A DNA stretch of 64,000 nt, from positions 1-64,000 of the forward strand of contig CACEKW010000001.1 in NCBI GenBank assembly GCA_902560185.1, in the 5' to 3' direction. The notes beneath the pieces were generated by a model. That model was given only the letters and a program-made list of their open reading frames with translations, did not search any database and was not told the DNA's origin. The translations under genes were made by a program, and so were the position numbers. How positions within the stretch are numbered: position 1 is the first letter of the stretch; each line of letters begins with the position of its first letter. Shown piece after piece: positions 1 through 7,905 of this stretch. The DNA comes from an uncultured Pelagibacteraceae bacterium (lineage in GTDB: Bacteria > Pseudomonadota > Alphaproteobacteria > Pelagibacterales > Pelagibacteraceae).

Positions 1-381
1 TTTTCTCTGTCTTTGAAGGCCTCGCCTGGTATGAGCACTATTATCATTGAATTGTGTACATCCCGCTCTTGGGATTGCCCTGATAGGTCTAAATGAATTA
101 TCTCTTCTCCCATTAGCATTGTACCTTATAATTGCACCTGCAGTTCGTCTTGAATATTGTGAAAATAGAATTCTATTTTGTGAGTCGTAAGCAACCCCTG
201 CAACTGGGCCAATACCATCACCTCCTATCCACCTCCCCATACTGGCAGAACTATCGACTAAAAATAATATATTAGCAGCAACGTCACCACCGCCTGCACC
301 GGGTGGTACAGGTTTTGCATTCACATTGCTACTAAACGATAACAAAAATAACAAAGATAAAATTTTAAAAAGTTTCATCAT
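1..381 (-). CDS. PilY1-like type IV pilus protein with VWA domain (N-terminal part)
   Basis: The reading frame opens with a signal peptide (about residues 1-23, a Lys-containing start then a Leu/Phe/Ser-rich core) and continues without a stop to the window edge, so only about 127 residues are visible. After a Gly/Pro-rich linker comes ILFLVDSSASM, which fits the first strand and the DxSxS metal-binding loop of a von Willebrand A domain. Position after four prepilin genes matches PilY1, the tip-located pilus biogenesis protein and adhesin. Two adjacent in-frame ATGs (381 and 378) are possible starts. The gene begins 3 bases after the stop of the upstream gene, so it is probably co-transcribed. 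The C-terminal beta-propeller expected of PilY1 lies outside the window, so the assignment rests on the VWA motif and context. Confidence 0.72.
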   Translation of the reverse strand, partial: MMKLFKILSLLFLLSFSSNVNAKPVPPGAGGGDVAANILFLVDSSASMGRWIGGDGIGPVAGVAYDSQNRILFSQYSRRTAGAIIRYNANGRRDNSFRPIRAIPRAGCTQFNDNSAHTRRGLQRQRK

Positions 382-384
382 TTT

Positions 385-897
385 CTATCCCATAACCTCA
401 ATTACTTCCTCACCTGTAGTATAATCCATCATTTGTGGATTAGTAATTTCAAGAACCTCAAAAATTTCATCTCTAATATTTATTTTGCTATACATTATTA
501 CCAGATTACCCAAACTTAAATCTTTGTAACCTACCCAATTTTCTCTCTCAGCTTCGCTACCAGGATCACTAATATTATTTTTTACAAAGTTATAAATTTC
601 ATTTTTTATTTCACTATCTGTTGAAATTAAATTTATACCCGCAACTTTAGAGTCGTAGATTATCACTTCCAAATCAGTATTTTCTAAATTTGAGTTTTCA
701 CAATAATCTGCTGCATAGGCTTGGTATTTTGCAGAATGACCTTTTTCAAAAAGCTCAGATTTGTATAGCATCAAAAATTCAAATGTATTTTGTGCATCTC
801 GCACGGGTGTGCCTATATCGACCGATAATAAAGGACAAGCAATAGAGGAGCTTGAAAAAAATATTAAAAATGAAATTTTTAAAAAAAATTTTTTCAC
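385..897 (-). CDS. Exported protein of unknown function in the pilus operon
   Basis: A 170-residue protein that I do not recognise. It starts with a clear export signal (KKFFLKISFLIFF, then a Ser-rich stretch) ending at SSIAC. That end could be a signal peptidase I site or a weak lipobox, but the -3 residue is Ser rather than Leu. The mature part is acidic, contains a second Cys near residue 66 (DYCEN), and has no repeat or membrane segment. It lies between the PilX-like and PilY1-like genes and ends 3 bases before the latter. A role in pilus assembly or as a periplasmic partner of PilY1 is inferred from position only. Confidence 0.6.
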   Translation of the reverse strand: MKKFFLKISFLIFFSSSSIACPLLSVDIGTPVRDAQNTFEFLMLYKSELFEKGHSAKYQAYAADYCENSNLENTDLEVIIYDSKVAGINLISTDSEIKNEIYNFVKNNISDPGSEAERENWVGYKDLSLGNLVIMYSKINIRDEIFEVLEITNPQMMDYTTGEEVIEVMG

Positions 898-969
898 GAC
901 AAAACTATAAATTTATATAAATATTTTTTCAACATTCATACCTGCTCATTTTAAGCTTTAAATTCATTG

Positions 970-1653
970 TTAATGAGACAAAACTATAAGTGTTTCCAGA
1001 GGTACTATTATTTCTGGATTGTTTGGGTTACCCATCATGCCGCATCCATAAATTTTATAAGCTGTGCCTTTCCTTTGAGACGTACCTGATCCTTTTTTCA
1101 AACTTACACCAGTGCCCTTATACTCAGAGGTACCAGAGCTGACTGAGAAAAATTCATAAAAATACTTTCCAATATTTTCCTGTTCTTGACTGAGTGCAGT
1201 TGAATTATCAATTGAAGAGTTTATTGCTAATCCAGCATTGCCATCGTTAAAAATTGGGAATAATAAATCTAAAAAACTTTGTTCTCTTACATGCTCAACT
1301 GCTCTAAAATTACTATCTCTACTCAAGTTTCTAAAACTTTTATAGCAAGGGGTATCTTGATCTAAAAGATTGGGTTCGGTCGATAGCTGGTTTGTGGGAT
1401 ATATTCTTCCATCATAGTCTCTGCCTCCAGTATCAACTCTGATTGGACCTAGCATTTTATTGATTAAACTTTTCTGAGCTTGCAATAAAGCGGTTTCAGC
1501 AACATAGAAAGTTTGCTGGTACTCATCACTACTATTATTACTTTGATGATCAGATGAAGCTATCACAATTAAAGCACCTCCCATTAACGACATAGCTAAT
1601 AATAAAACTAAAGATAAAACCATCGCAAATCCTTTTTGTTTATTATTTTTCAT
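970..1653 (-). CDS. pilX: PilX-like type IV pilus minor pilin
   Basis: This 227-residue protein has a class III prepilin-type N-terminus: a short basic leader ending at Gly8, then FAMVLSLVLLLAMSLMGGAL. As in PilX/GspK-type minor pilins, residue +5 of the mature form is not Glu. The following QTFYVAETALLQAQ matches the PilX N-terminal pattern in which a stretch containing AE follows the hydrophobic helix. The remaining globular part is Ser/Asn-rich with Cys near residues 103 and 204. Its ATG overlaps the stop of the preceding pilW-like gene by one base, which indicates translational coupling. PilX-type pilins are thought to prime pilus assembly together with PilV, PilW, FimU/FimT and PilY1. 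Confidence 0.8.
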   Translation of the reverse strand: MKNNKQKGFAMVLSLVLLLAMSLMGGALIVIASSDHQSNNSSDEYQQTFYVAETALLQAQKSLINKMLGPIRVDTGGRDYDGRIYPTNQLSTEPNLLDQDTPCYKSFRNLSRDSNFRAVEHVREQSFLDLLFPIFNDGNAGLAINSSIDNSTALSQEQENIGKYFYEFFSVSSGTSEYKGTGVSLKKGSGTSQRKGTAYKIYGCGMMGNPNNPEIIVPLETLIVLSH

Positions 1654-2834
1654 TAAAAAGTTTCTCCAATATTTCTCGTATGAACTGTAACAACAACTGA
1701 GTCTCTTAATTTTTTATCTTTTCCATCAGCAATTAAATTATTTCTATCTTCACCACCCAATCCTAAAATTGTTCTAGGCTTATCTGTTGTAGCTGCTTCT
1801 CTGTAAAAATCCTCTTTTGATACCCAAGTAAGTCGTATATCCACACCTCTGATATCTAAAAGCCTATCTCTAATTCCACTATGTTCTGGAGCTGGAAATC
1901 TACCAGCAGAGTCTTGTATTATCTTTCCATCTTTATCAAAAGGTATAAACTCCATGTCATCGATATAATTTCTTACCATCACTCCAGGGGTACACTCATT
2001 GCAATTAGTAAGCCATAATCCTTTATTAATCGAATTTATATCTGCAGAGTCATCACTGACCCCACTCCCAACTATACCACCGGCACTTTGATCTCTATTA
2101 ACTCCAAATTGATTTTCTAAATTAAACAGGTTACCAACCCCAAGAGAATCATTTCCACTGTCATCTTGTGGAGGTGGAGTTGCTTGTTCGAATAATTCAC
2201 ATCCACTTCTTGGTTGGAAATAATGTTCTACTCTTTTATAAGCGGCAAAACCACCTGAGTCGTTAGGCAATGCATAATAAGTTATTCTATATCTTTTATA
2301 AGCTTGTTCTCCGTCACCATAGTCATTTTGATTAAAATCTTCATATACAATTTGAATTTGATCACAGCAGTTACTACTGGTGCTTGCAGTAGATCCAGTT
2401 ACATTAGTATTGTTGGTCGATACTGAAGTAGTAGCGTCTGAGACAATTCCAAAACCCAAAGTATTTTTTCTTATCACTAACGGATTATGACTGTCTTGAG
2501 GATTGTTGAATCCATTATCAAAATATAAGTAACTATTTTTTGGTAAAACAATCCCAGTACCGTTTTTACATTCTGATGTATTAGATGCATATTGAGCTAT
2601 TTCATGAGATCCAGCATAATATTTAAATCCTGCCATACGCACATCTCTCATTAACATTGTAACTATATCTCTGCTTGCTCTACTAATTTTGGCTTTATCA
2701 CTGACTTGTGAGTATGATTGATTAACAACAGAATATGATGTGTACACGGCAGCCATCATGATTGTAGTAATAACGATTCCAATCATGATTTCGATCAAAG
2801 TAAGACCCGCTATATAATTAATTCGATTTTTCAT
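1653..2834 (-). CDS. pilW: PilW-like type IV pilus minor pilin
   Basis: A 393-residue prepilin-like protein. The leader ends at Gly10, and the mature N-terminus LTLIEIMIGIVITTIMMAAV carries the conserved Glu5 needed for methylation and assembly. Downstream RDIVTMLMRDVRMAGF is the typical PilW helix, followed by a large beta-rich domain with several Cys (for example SNCCDQ and LTNCNEC). Its length fits the PilW family (about 300-400). The ATG overlaps the TGA of the upstream pilV-like gene by four bases (ATGA), and its own stop overlaps the PilX-like ATG by one base, so the minor pilins form one transcription unit. Confidence 0.82.
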   Translation of the reverse strand: MKNRINYIAGLTLIEIMIGIVITTIMMAAVYTSYSVVNQSYSQVSDKAKISRASRDIVTMLMRDVRMAGFKYYAGSHEIAQYASNTSECKNGTGIVLPKNSYLYFDNGFNNPQDSHNPLVIRKNTLGFGIVSDATTSVSTNNTNVTGSTASTSSNCCDQIQIVYEDFNQNDYGDGEQAYKRYRITYYALPNDSGGFAAYKRVEHYFQPRSGCELFEQATPPPQDDSGNDSLGVGNLFNLENQFGVNRDQSAGGIVGSGVSDDSADINSINKGLWLTNCNECTPGVMVRNYIDDMEFIPFDKDGKIIQDSAGRFPAPEHSGIRDRLLDIRGVDIRLTWVSKEDFYREAATTDKPRTILGLGGEDRNNLIADGKDKKLRDSVVVTVHTRNIGETF

Positions 2835-3463
2835 TGTTTTAACTCAAAATCACTTTGAAAATATAAAAATTTTCTTTTTTTTCCATTATTCAAATTAAAT
2901 TGTACTCTTCCGATATACATGACTTCATCCATGACATAAGGCTCATCTGGACTACCATTATTATCAATATCAGTCTGTTGTGGATTGATTAAACCATCTA
3001 CCTGACTCCACCTACTGACTACTTTAAACACTCTGAAATTTCTTGTTTCATTACGGCCTGCACAATTTAAATAATCTTTATTGTTTAATAGAGCGTTCCA
3101 CTTATTGGTTTTTATTTCAACATTAGTTGTATTATTTGTTGTTCCAGAGTAAATTTCACCACTATTATTAGTTCCTCCAGAATTGCTTTGACAAAAATTT
3201 GAATTAAACTCTCTTTGAGATAGTAAATTCGAAAAATTATTATCACCAGTAGTATTTATATCTTGATTACCAATAACATCTTCTGCAATTACATTTGTTA
3301 AATAATTGGCTTTGGTTCTTTCACCTGAAATGTAAATAGACTGAATTGAATAATTTGTCATTTGTAATATGGCAACGAAACCAATTCCAACGATTGCAGT
3401 TGATATCAAAGCCTCTAAAAGAGATAATCCAGATATTTTTTTATTCATCTCTTTTTTAATCAT
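2831..3463 (-). CDS. pilV: PilV-like type IV pilus minor pilin
   Basis: A prepilin-like protein with processing site KISG before LSLLEALISTAIVGIGF, including Glu5. I chose the ATG at 3463, which gives a 12-residue basic leader and an 8-base overlap with the upstream gene. A start at 3448 (7-residue leader) is equally possible. The frame is open as far as 3508, but that would add an atypically long leader and a 53-base overlap. No convincing Shine-Dalgarno separates the options. The C-terminal part is Asn/Thr-rich with two Cys and ends in a short basic strand (NNGKKRKFLYF). Role: minor pilin, probably part of the pilus-initiating complex. Confidence 0.78.
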   Translation of the reverse strand: MIKKEMNKKISGLSLLEALISTAIVGIGFVAILQMTNYSIQSIYISGERTKANYLTNVIAEDVIGNQDINTTGDNNFSNLLSQREFNSNFCQSNSGGTNNSGEIYSGTTNNTTNVEIKTNKWNALLNNKDYLNCAGRNETRNFRVFKVVSRWSQVDGLINPQQTDIDNNGSPDEPYVMDEVMYIGRVQFNLNNGKKRKFLYFQSDFELKQ

Positions 3464-4283
3464 AAACATATTTTGGTGCTTCATCATCACACGCCCATTT
3501 CTTATCACCAGTACCTGGGTCTATCTCGTATTCATTAACATATCTGCTGGTGACAACATTTCCAAATCTATTCCAATGAACTCTACTCACTGTTACTTCA
3601 CCATCATCTATTACCTTACCTTCTGAATTTACAGGTTTCTCTGGACAAATATCACCGTCAACATCACTCGGCATAGCTATTCCACAAACTGGGTTAAAAC
3701 TTTCTCGCCTACAAATATTTATAAAATTGAAAGGAACACCTGTAGATGCGTCAAAAGCAAGAGACGCAGATCCTTCATAAAATTTGCCATTTTTTGCAAA
3801 ACAAACTGCTGCTGCTCTTTCCCCAAAAAAATTTGTAGACACATCCTTTAGTTCAATAGCATAAACAGCATTTTTTATCTCATTACTTGTGCTTTTATTA
3901 TCAGTGTCCCAATAATTATTATCCTCTTCAAAATCTCCAGCATCCGTTTTACATCTTTTGTTTTTTTCTTTATTCCAGGGGCTCTCGCCATTATTCATTC
4001 GAGTTATTAAACTTGCCAAAGTCATGCCTCGTGATTCTATTTTTAAATGGTTCGCCGTATTTGAAAAAAGTACTTGGACATAAGCAAAAGTACCTCTTTC
4101 TGTTTGAACTATAGCGTTTCTTATCATCGCTTCAACCTCTTTAACTGCAGCTCTGGTTTTTCTTTCTTTATTCCATGAAGAAAAATTTGGATATGAAATT
4201 GCAGATATAAATCCAACAATTGCAATGACAACAATTAATTCTAAAAGATTAAATCCTTTATTGTTCTTTACCTGCCCCAGCAT
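3456..4283 (-). CDS. FimT/PilE-type prepilin
   Basis: A 275-residue protein with a 10-residue leader ending in Gly, then FNLLELIVVIAIVGFISAIS with Glu5 and the usual Pro near mature residue 22 (SYPNF). The downstream domain is larger than a major pilin (about 150) and contains several Cys (KRCKTD, AAVCFA, NICRRE, KWACDD), probably in disulfides. FimT/FimU (GspH-type) is the best family-level guess, but a PilE-like pilin cannot be excluded. The start codon lies inside the 3' end of pilT (26-base overlap), and no other Met would keep the prepilin leader intact. Confidence 0.75.
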   Translation of the reverse strand: MLGQVKNNKGFNLLELIVVIAIVGFISAISYPNFSSWNKERKTRAAVKEVEAMIRNAIVQTERGTFAYVQVLFSNTANHLKIESRGMTLASLITRMNNGESPWNKEKNKRCKTDAGDFEEDNNYWDTDNKSTSNEIKNAVYAIELKDVSTNFFGERAAAVCFAKNGKFYEGSASLAFDASTGVPFNFINICRRESFNPVCGIAMPSDVDGDICPEKPVNSEGKVIDDGEVTVSRVHWNRFGNVVTSRYVNEYEIDPGTGDKKWACDDEAPKYVYD

Positions 4284-5271
4284 CTATCTTTCCAGCTTTA
4301 ACTAATTCTTCTAATGATTTTGCCATTGTAATCATTCCATCTTTTACTGCTGTTTGCATGATGCTTGGGATTTGATGAATTTTCGCTTCTCGGATTAAGT
4401 TTTGAATTGGGGCTGTACACTTCATCACTTCGAAAGCACCACAACGGCCTTGACCATCTTTAGTTTTAAGAAGTCTTTGTGTGACTACCATTTTTAAAGA
4501 TGTCGAAATTTGAGCTCTGATCTGTGCCTGTTGCTCAGGCGGGAATACATCGATAATTCTATTAATTGTATTTGGTGCGCCACTGGTATGTAGTGTGCCA
4601 AAAACTAAGTGACCTGTTTCTGCTGCTGTTAATGCAAGAGAAACTGTTTCTAAATCTCTCATCTCTCCTACTAGAATAACATCAGGATCCTCTCGCAGTG
4701 CCGCTTTTAAAGCACTCGCAAAAGTTTGTGTTTGTTTTCCAACCTCTCGATGAGAGACAATGCTTTTTGCATCCTTGTGAATAAATTCAACTGGATCCTC
4801 TACAGTAATAATATTTGCAGTCCGGGTCTTATTAATTTCATTAACAATTGCAGCAAGCGTAGTTGATTTTCCTGATCCTGTTGGTCCTGTAACCAATACA
4901 AGTCCTTTGTGCATATCAATGATATCATAAAGAACTGGTGGTAAATCAAATTGTCCCATCTCTGGGATGACACTTTCAACTCTTCTGAGTACTGCTGCTG
5001 GTCCATTAATAGTTTTGTAAAAATTTGCCCTAAATCTTAAACCACTAAGTGTAACTGATGAGTCAAGTTCATGAGTGTCGTTAAATCTTTTCATTTCAAC
5101 TTCATTACAATTGGTCGATATTAAATCTTGGAGATCTTGTGCTTTAACCATGACCTCTGGAACTTTGTGAATTTCTCCTGTTTGTCTAAATGCTAACGGC
5201 CAACCACTTCTAATGTGGAAATCTGATATTTTTTTATTATTTTTTGCTAATTCTTCTAATTTTTCAAACAT
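4258..5271 (-). CDS. pilT: Type IV pilus retraction ATPase PilT
   Basis: A 337-residue hexameric secretion ATPase of the GspE/PilT family, the usual size for PilT. Visible motifs are Walker A GPTGSGKST (129-137), an Asp box around 157-165 (VEDPVEF), Walker B with LREDPDVILVGEMRD (about 192-206), a His box TGHLVFGTLHT (219-229), and a C-terminal IQNLIRE element resembling the AIRNLIRE motif linked to retraction in PilT. It acts at the cytoplasmic face of the pilus machine and powers pilus depolymerisation. It is the first gene of the minor pilin operon. The upstream gap (72 bases) holds no clear promoter. PilU is a less likely alternative because the long PilU C-terminal tail is absent. Confidence 0.92.
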   Translation of the reverse strand: MFEKLEELAKNNKKISDFHIRSGWPLAFRQTGEIHKVPEVMVKAQDLQDLISTNCNEVEMKRFNDTHELDSSVTLSGLRFRANFYKTINGPAAVLRRVESVIPEMGQFDLPPVLYDIIDMHKGLVLVTGPTGSGKSTTLAAIVNEINKTRTANIITVEDPVEFIHKDAKSIVSHREVGKQTQTFASALKAALREDPDVILVGEMRDLETVSLALTAAETGHLVFGTLHTSGAPNTINRIIDVFPPEQQAQIRAQISTSLKMVVTQRLLKTKDGQGRCGAFEVMKCTAPIQNLIREAKIHQIPSIMQTAVKDGMITMAKSLEELVKAGKIDAGAGKEQ

Positions 5272-5343
5272 ATTAAATTTTATCTATAATTTTTAAAAAA
5301 AACAATATTTAGTTATCCGATAGCGACCAAAATAGGTAATTAT

Positions 5344-5685
5344 CTAGTATATAAAGTAATATAATATCCACACAATTAAGGAATATTCAAAAAAGTTTTT
5401 AGAAAAAATTAATTGTTTGTCAGTAAATTTTGACTTTAAAAATTTACTAAGTAACATAAATCCTAGATGTACAATTACAACTGAAACCACAACACCAACT
5501 AAAGTCGATTGTAAGGAAAAATTCTTAAATCCAAAGTAAATTGCTACTAAAAAAGTCAGCCAAGAAACTTTAGAAATAAATATTTTAAAAATTAAGCCTG
5601 TTTTTTTACTAAAAATAGATTGTGTTTTAATTAAAGAATATGCCCATGTAAGACCAATTAAAAAACTTATATACTTTAAAATCAT
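5344..5685 (-). CDS. Small integral membrane protein of unknown function
   Basis: A 113-residue, strongly hydrophobic protein with about four predicted membrane segments (roughly residues 3-18, 41-58, 62-82 and 97-113) and short Lys-rich loops. No motif that I recognise. Its ATG overlaps the stop of msrB by four bases, so it is the last gene of the dadA-to-msrB run. Function unknown. The context with MsrB is not enough to call it an MsrQ-type haem protein, because it is much shorter and shows no conserved His pattern. Confidence 0.55.
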   Translation of the reverse strand: MILKYISFLIGLTWAYSLIKTQSIFSKKTGLIFKIFISKVSWLTFLVAIYFGFKNFSLQSTLVGVVVSVVIVHLGFMLLSKFLKSKFTDKQLIFSKNFFEYSLIVWILYYFIY

Positions 5686-6059
5686 TGGTTTTCTTTTTCA
5701 TGAAAAACTAAACAAACACCATTGTTGCAATACCTTTTGCCTGTAGGTTGAGGACCATCATCAAAGATGTGACCATGGTGAGCTTTACAATTTTTACAAT
5801 GATACTCTGTTCTAGCATAACCAATTAAGTGATCGGTTTTAGTCTCAAACACATCTGGTAAGGATTGAAAAAACGAAGGCCAGCCTGATCCACTTTCATA
5901 TTTTGCTTTTGACTCAAATAGCTTAATGCCACAATTGGCACAATGATAACTTCCCTCTCGTTTTTCATTGTTTAATTCACTACTACCAGCACGTTCTGTA
6001 CCATCCTCAAACATTATTAGTTTTTGTTCAGCAGTAAGATTTGGATTCTTTTTTGTCAT
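5682..6059 (-). CDS. msrB: Peptide-methionine (R)-S-oxide reductase MsrB
   Basis: A 125-residue protein of normal family length. It reduces methionine-R-sulfoxide in proteins. Two CxxC pairs (Cys40/43 and Cys88/91) form the structural zinc site. GSGWPSF (56-62), HHGHIFDDGP (94-103) and RYCNNG with the catalytic Cys at 111 are all present. The position that carries a resolving Cys in many MsrB proteins (GCGWPSF) is Ser here. A nearby extra Cys116 (NNGVC) could be the recycling partner, but that is inference. Four-base overlaps on both sides place it between the HDAC-family gene and the small membrane protein. Confidence 0.95.
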   Translation of the reverse strand: MTKKNPNLTAEQKLIMFEDGTERAGSSELNNEKREGSYHCANCGIKLFESKAKYESGSGWPSFFQSLPDVFETKTDHLIGYARTEYHCKNCKAHHGHIFDDGPQPTGKRYCNNGVCLVFHEKENQ

Positions 6060-6952
6060 TTAAGTAATTTAGCACAAGATTGATGTAAAATAGAATGTAA
6101 TTCCACAAGTTTTTTAAAATCTTTATTATAACCACCACCAAGTACACCACACAAAGGTACTCCTTGTGAAAAGAAATTTTGAGTAACCATTTCATCTCTT
6201 TTTTTAATACCTTTATCTGAAATTTTTAATTTACCTAATCGGTCATTGTGATGAATATCGACTCCAGCAATATAAAAAACAAAATCAAAATTTTCATCGT
6301 TCAACTGATTTAAATAGAAATCAAGTATCTTTATATATTGAGCATCCTCCATATTATCATCAAGCTCAACATCAAGATCACTGATAGATTTTTTAGCTGG
6401 ATAATTTGATTTTGAATGCATACTAAAAGTAAAAACATTTTTGTTATCAGCGAAAATATCAGCGTTACCATTGCCTTGGTGAACATCTAAATCAACTATT
6501 AAAATTCTTCCAGCTAAACCACGATCCAATAAGTATTGAGCTGCAACCGCTACATCATTGAAGACACAATAACCTGCGCCCCCGTCGTAATTAGCATGGT
6601 GACTGCCACCTGCAGTATTACACGCAACACCATTTTTAATTGCAAGCTTTGTAGCTAACACTGTTCCACCAGTTGCAATTAGTGACCTTTGAATTACACT
6701 ATCCACTAATGGAAACCCAATTTTCTTAATTATCTTTTGATCTAATGTTTTATTTTTAACGTCCTTGATATATTTTTCTGAATGAGCTCTTTTTAAAGTT
6801 TCTTCAGAGCATGCATAGGGTTGATGAAATTTTTTAACTATCTTTTTGTCAATTAAATATTTTGCAAGTTCTCCAAATTTATTAATCGGAAATTTATGGT
6901 CATCACCAATTTTTGCAAAATAATCCTCGTGATTAACAACTGATAAATCCAT
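6056..6952 (-). CDS. Histone deacetylase-superfamily amidohydrolase
   Basis: Zinc-dependent deacetylase fold (HDAC / acetoin utilisation / acetylpolyamine amidohydrolase superfamily), with spacing closest to the class IV (HDAC11-like) group. Counting from the ATG at 6952: GGSHHA (His118/119), YCVFNDVAVAA (128-138), the metal ligands in VDLDVHQGNG (Asp156, His158), GVDIHHND for the third ligand, and GGGYN for the catalytic Tyr. The frame is open to 6991, but the ATG at 6952 lies 2 bases after the upstream stop and gives the normal N-terminus, so the longer form is rejected. The natural substrate cannot be told: acetylated amines, polyamines or lysines are all possible. Confidence 0.85.
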   Translation of the reverse strand: MDLSVVNHEDYFAKIGDDHKFPINKFGELAKYLIDKKIVKKFHQPYACSEETLKRAHSEKYIKDVKNKTLDQKIIKKIGFPLVDSVIQRSLIATGGTVLATKLAIKNGVACNTAGGSHHANYDGGAGYCVFNDVAVAAQYLLDRGLAGRILIVDLDVHQGNGNADIFADNKNVFTFSMHSKSNYPAKKSISDLDVELDDNMEDAQYIKILDFYLNQLNDENFDFVFYIAGVDIHHNDRLGKLKISDKGIKKRDEMVTQNFFSQGVPLCGVLGGGYNKDFKKLVELHSILHQSCAKLLK

Positions 6953-6954
6953 AA

Positions 6955-7905
6955 CTATTCTATTACGCGAATGGGCTTCCCACTTGCACAAGCTTCAAGT
7001 GACTCTATCATTTGACTATAATAGACATTATAATTTTCCGCAGTCACATATCCTAAGTGAGGTGTTAATAAAGCATTAGGTAAAAATCTCAGTTTATTAT
7101 TCTCTGGCAAAGGTTCTTTTTCATAAACATCCAATCCTGCACCTGCGATTACATTTGTAGATAAAGCAATAATTAAATCATCTTCATTAATTATTGGACC
7201 TCTCGAGGTGTTGATCAAAAAAGCAGTTTTTTTCATTTTATCTAGTTCTTTTAAGGTAATACAATCTTTATATCTTTCACCACCCTGTACATGAATAGAT
7301 AAGAAATCAGAATTTTTAATTAAATCTTCTTTAGTGCAAGGTAAAACATCTAGCTCTTTACATTTATCAAGACTAAGATTTTCACTCCAAGCCATTACTT
7401 GCATACCAAAAGCTTTACCTATCTTTGCAACTTGAGAACCTACTTTCCCAAGTCCAATTAATCCTAAAATTTTTCCTTTGAGCTCAACACCAACTGTTGT
7501 CTGCCAATAACCCTGATACATATTATCTATTTCCTCTTTAATATTTCTGGCTAAACCAAGTATTAAAGCCCAAGTTAATTCTGGAGTTGGATTTATATTA
7601 CTTTCTGTTCCACTTACTATAATCTTCCTTTTTTTTGCAGCAGCAAGGTCAATTGCTTTATTTCTTAACCCACTGGTAATTATGAATTTTAGCTTAGATA
7701 AATTTTCTATGATGTTTTTTGTAATGGGAGTTCGTTCTCTCATCACTAATAATGCCTCAAAATCAGACAATTTATCTATGACCTCAGCCTCATCCTCAAA
7801 TGGCTCACTAAAAATTTTAATTTCATATTTTCCTGCAAGTTTCTCAAGATCAACAAATTGTTGAGAAACATTTTGATAGTCGTCTAATATTGCAACTTTA
7901 AGCAT
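6955..7905 (-). CDS. D-2-hydroxyacid dehydrogenase family protein
   Basis: A 316-residue NAD(P)-dependent dehydrogenase of the SerA/phosphoglycerate dehydrogenase-like family. The Rossmann motif GLIGLGKVG lies at 148-156. The catalytic Arg is in TSRGP (Arg235), Glu in YEKEP (262/264) and His in TPHLGY (His283). It has no C-terminal ACT domain, so it is a short form and probably not the main SerA. It likely interconverts a 2-oxoacid and a D-2-hydroxyacid. It lies between an EamA permease (8-base overlap) and the deacetylase, in the same run as a DadA-like oxidase that would generate 2-oxoacids. The substrate is unknown. Confidence 0.88.
   Translation of the reverse strand: MLKVAILDDYQNVSQQFVDLEKLAGKYEIKIFSEPFEDEAEVIDKLSDFEALLVMRERTPITKNIIENLSKLKFIITSGLRNKAIDLAAAKKRKIIVSGTESNINPTPELTWALILGLARNIKEEIDNMYQGYWQTTVGVELKGKILGLIGLGKVGSQVAKIGKAFGMQVMAWSENLSLDKCKELDVLPCTKEDLIKNSDFLSIHVQGGERYKDCITLKELDKMKKTAFLINTSRGPIINEDDLIIALSTNVIAGAGLDVYEKEPLPENNKLRFLPNALLTPHLGYVTAENYNVYYSQMIESLEACASGKPIRVIE

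Noticed and set aside
385-5271. Type II secretion pseudopilins
   Set aside because: The ATPase has PilT motifs and the order pilT, prepilins, PilY1-like VWA protein fits type IV pili. No secretin or GspE is in the window.
6953-6991. N-terminal extension of the HDAC-family protein
   Set aside because: Lies inside the upstream dehydrogenase coding end. The ATG at 6952 follows its stop by 2 bases and starts the conserved domain.
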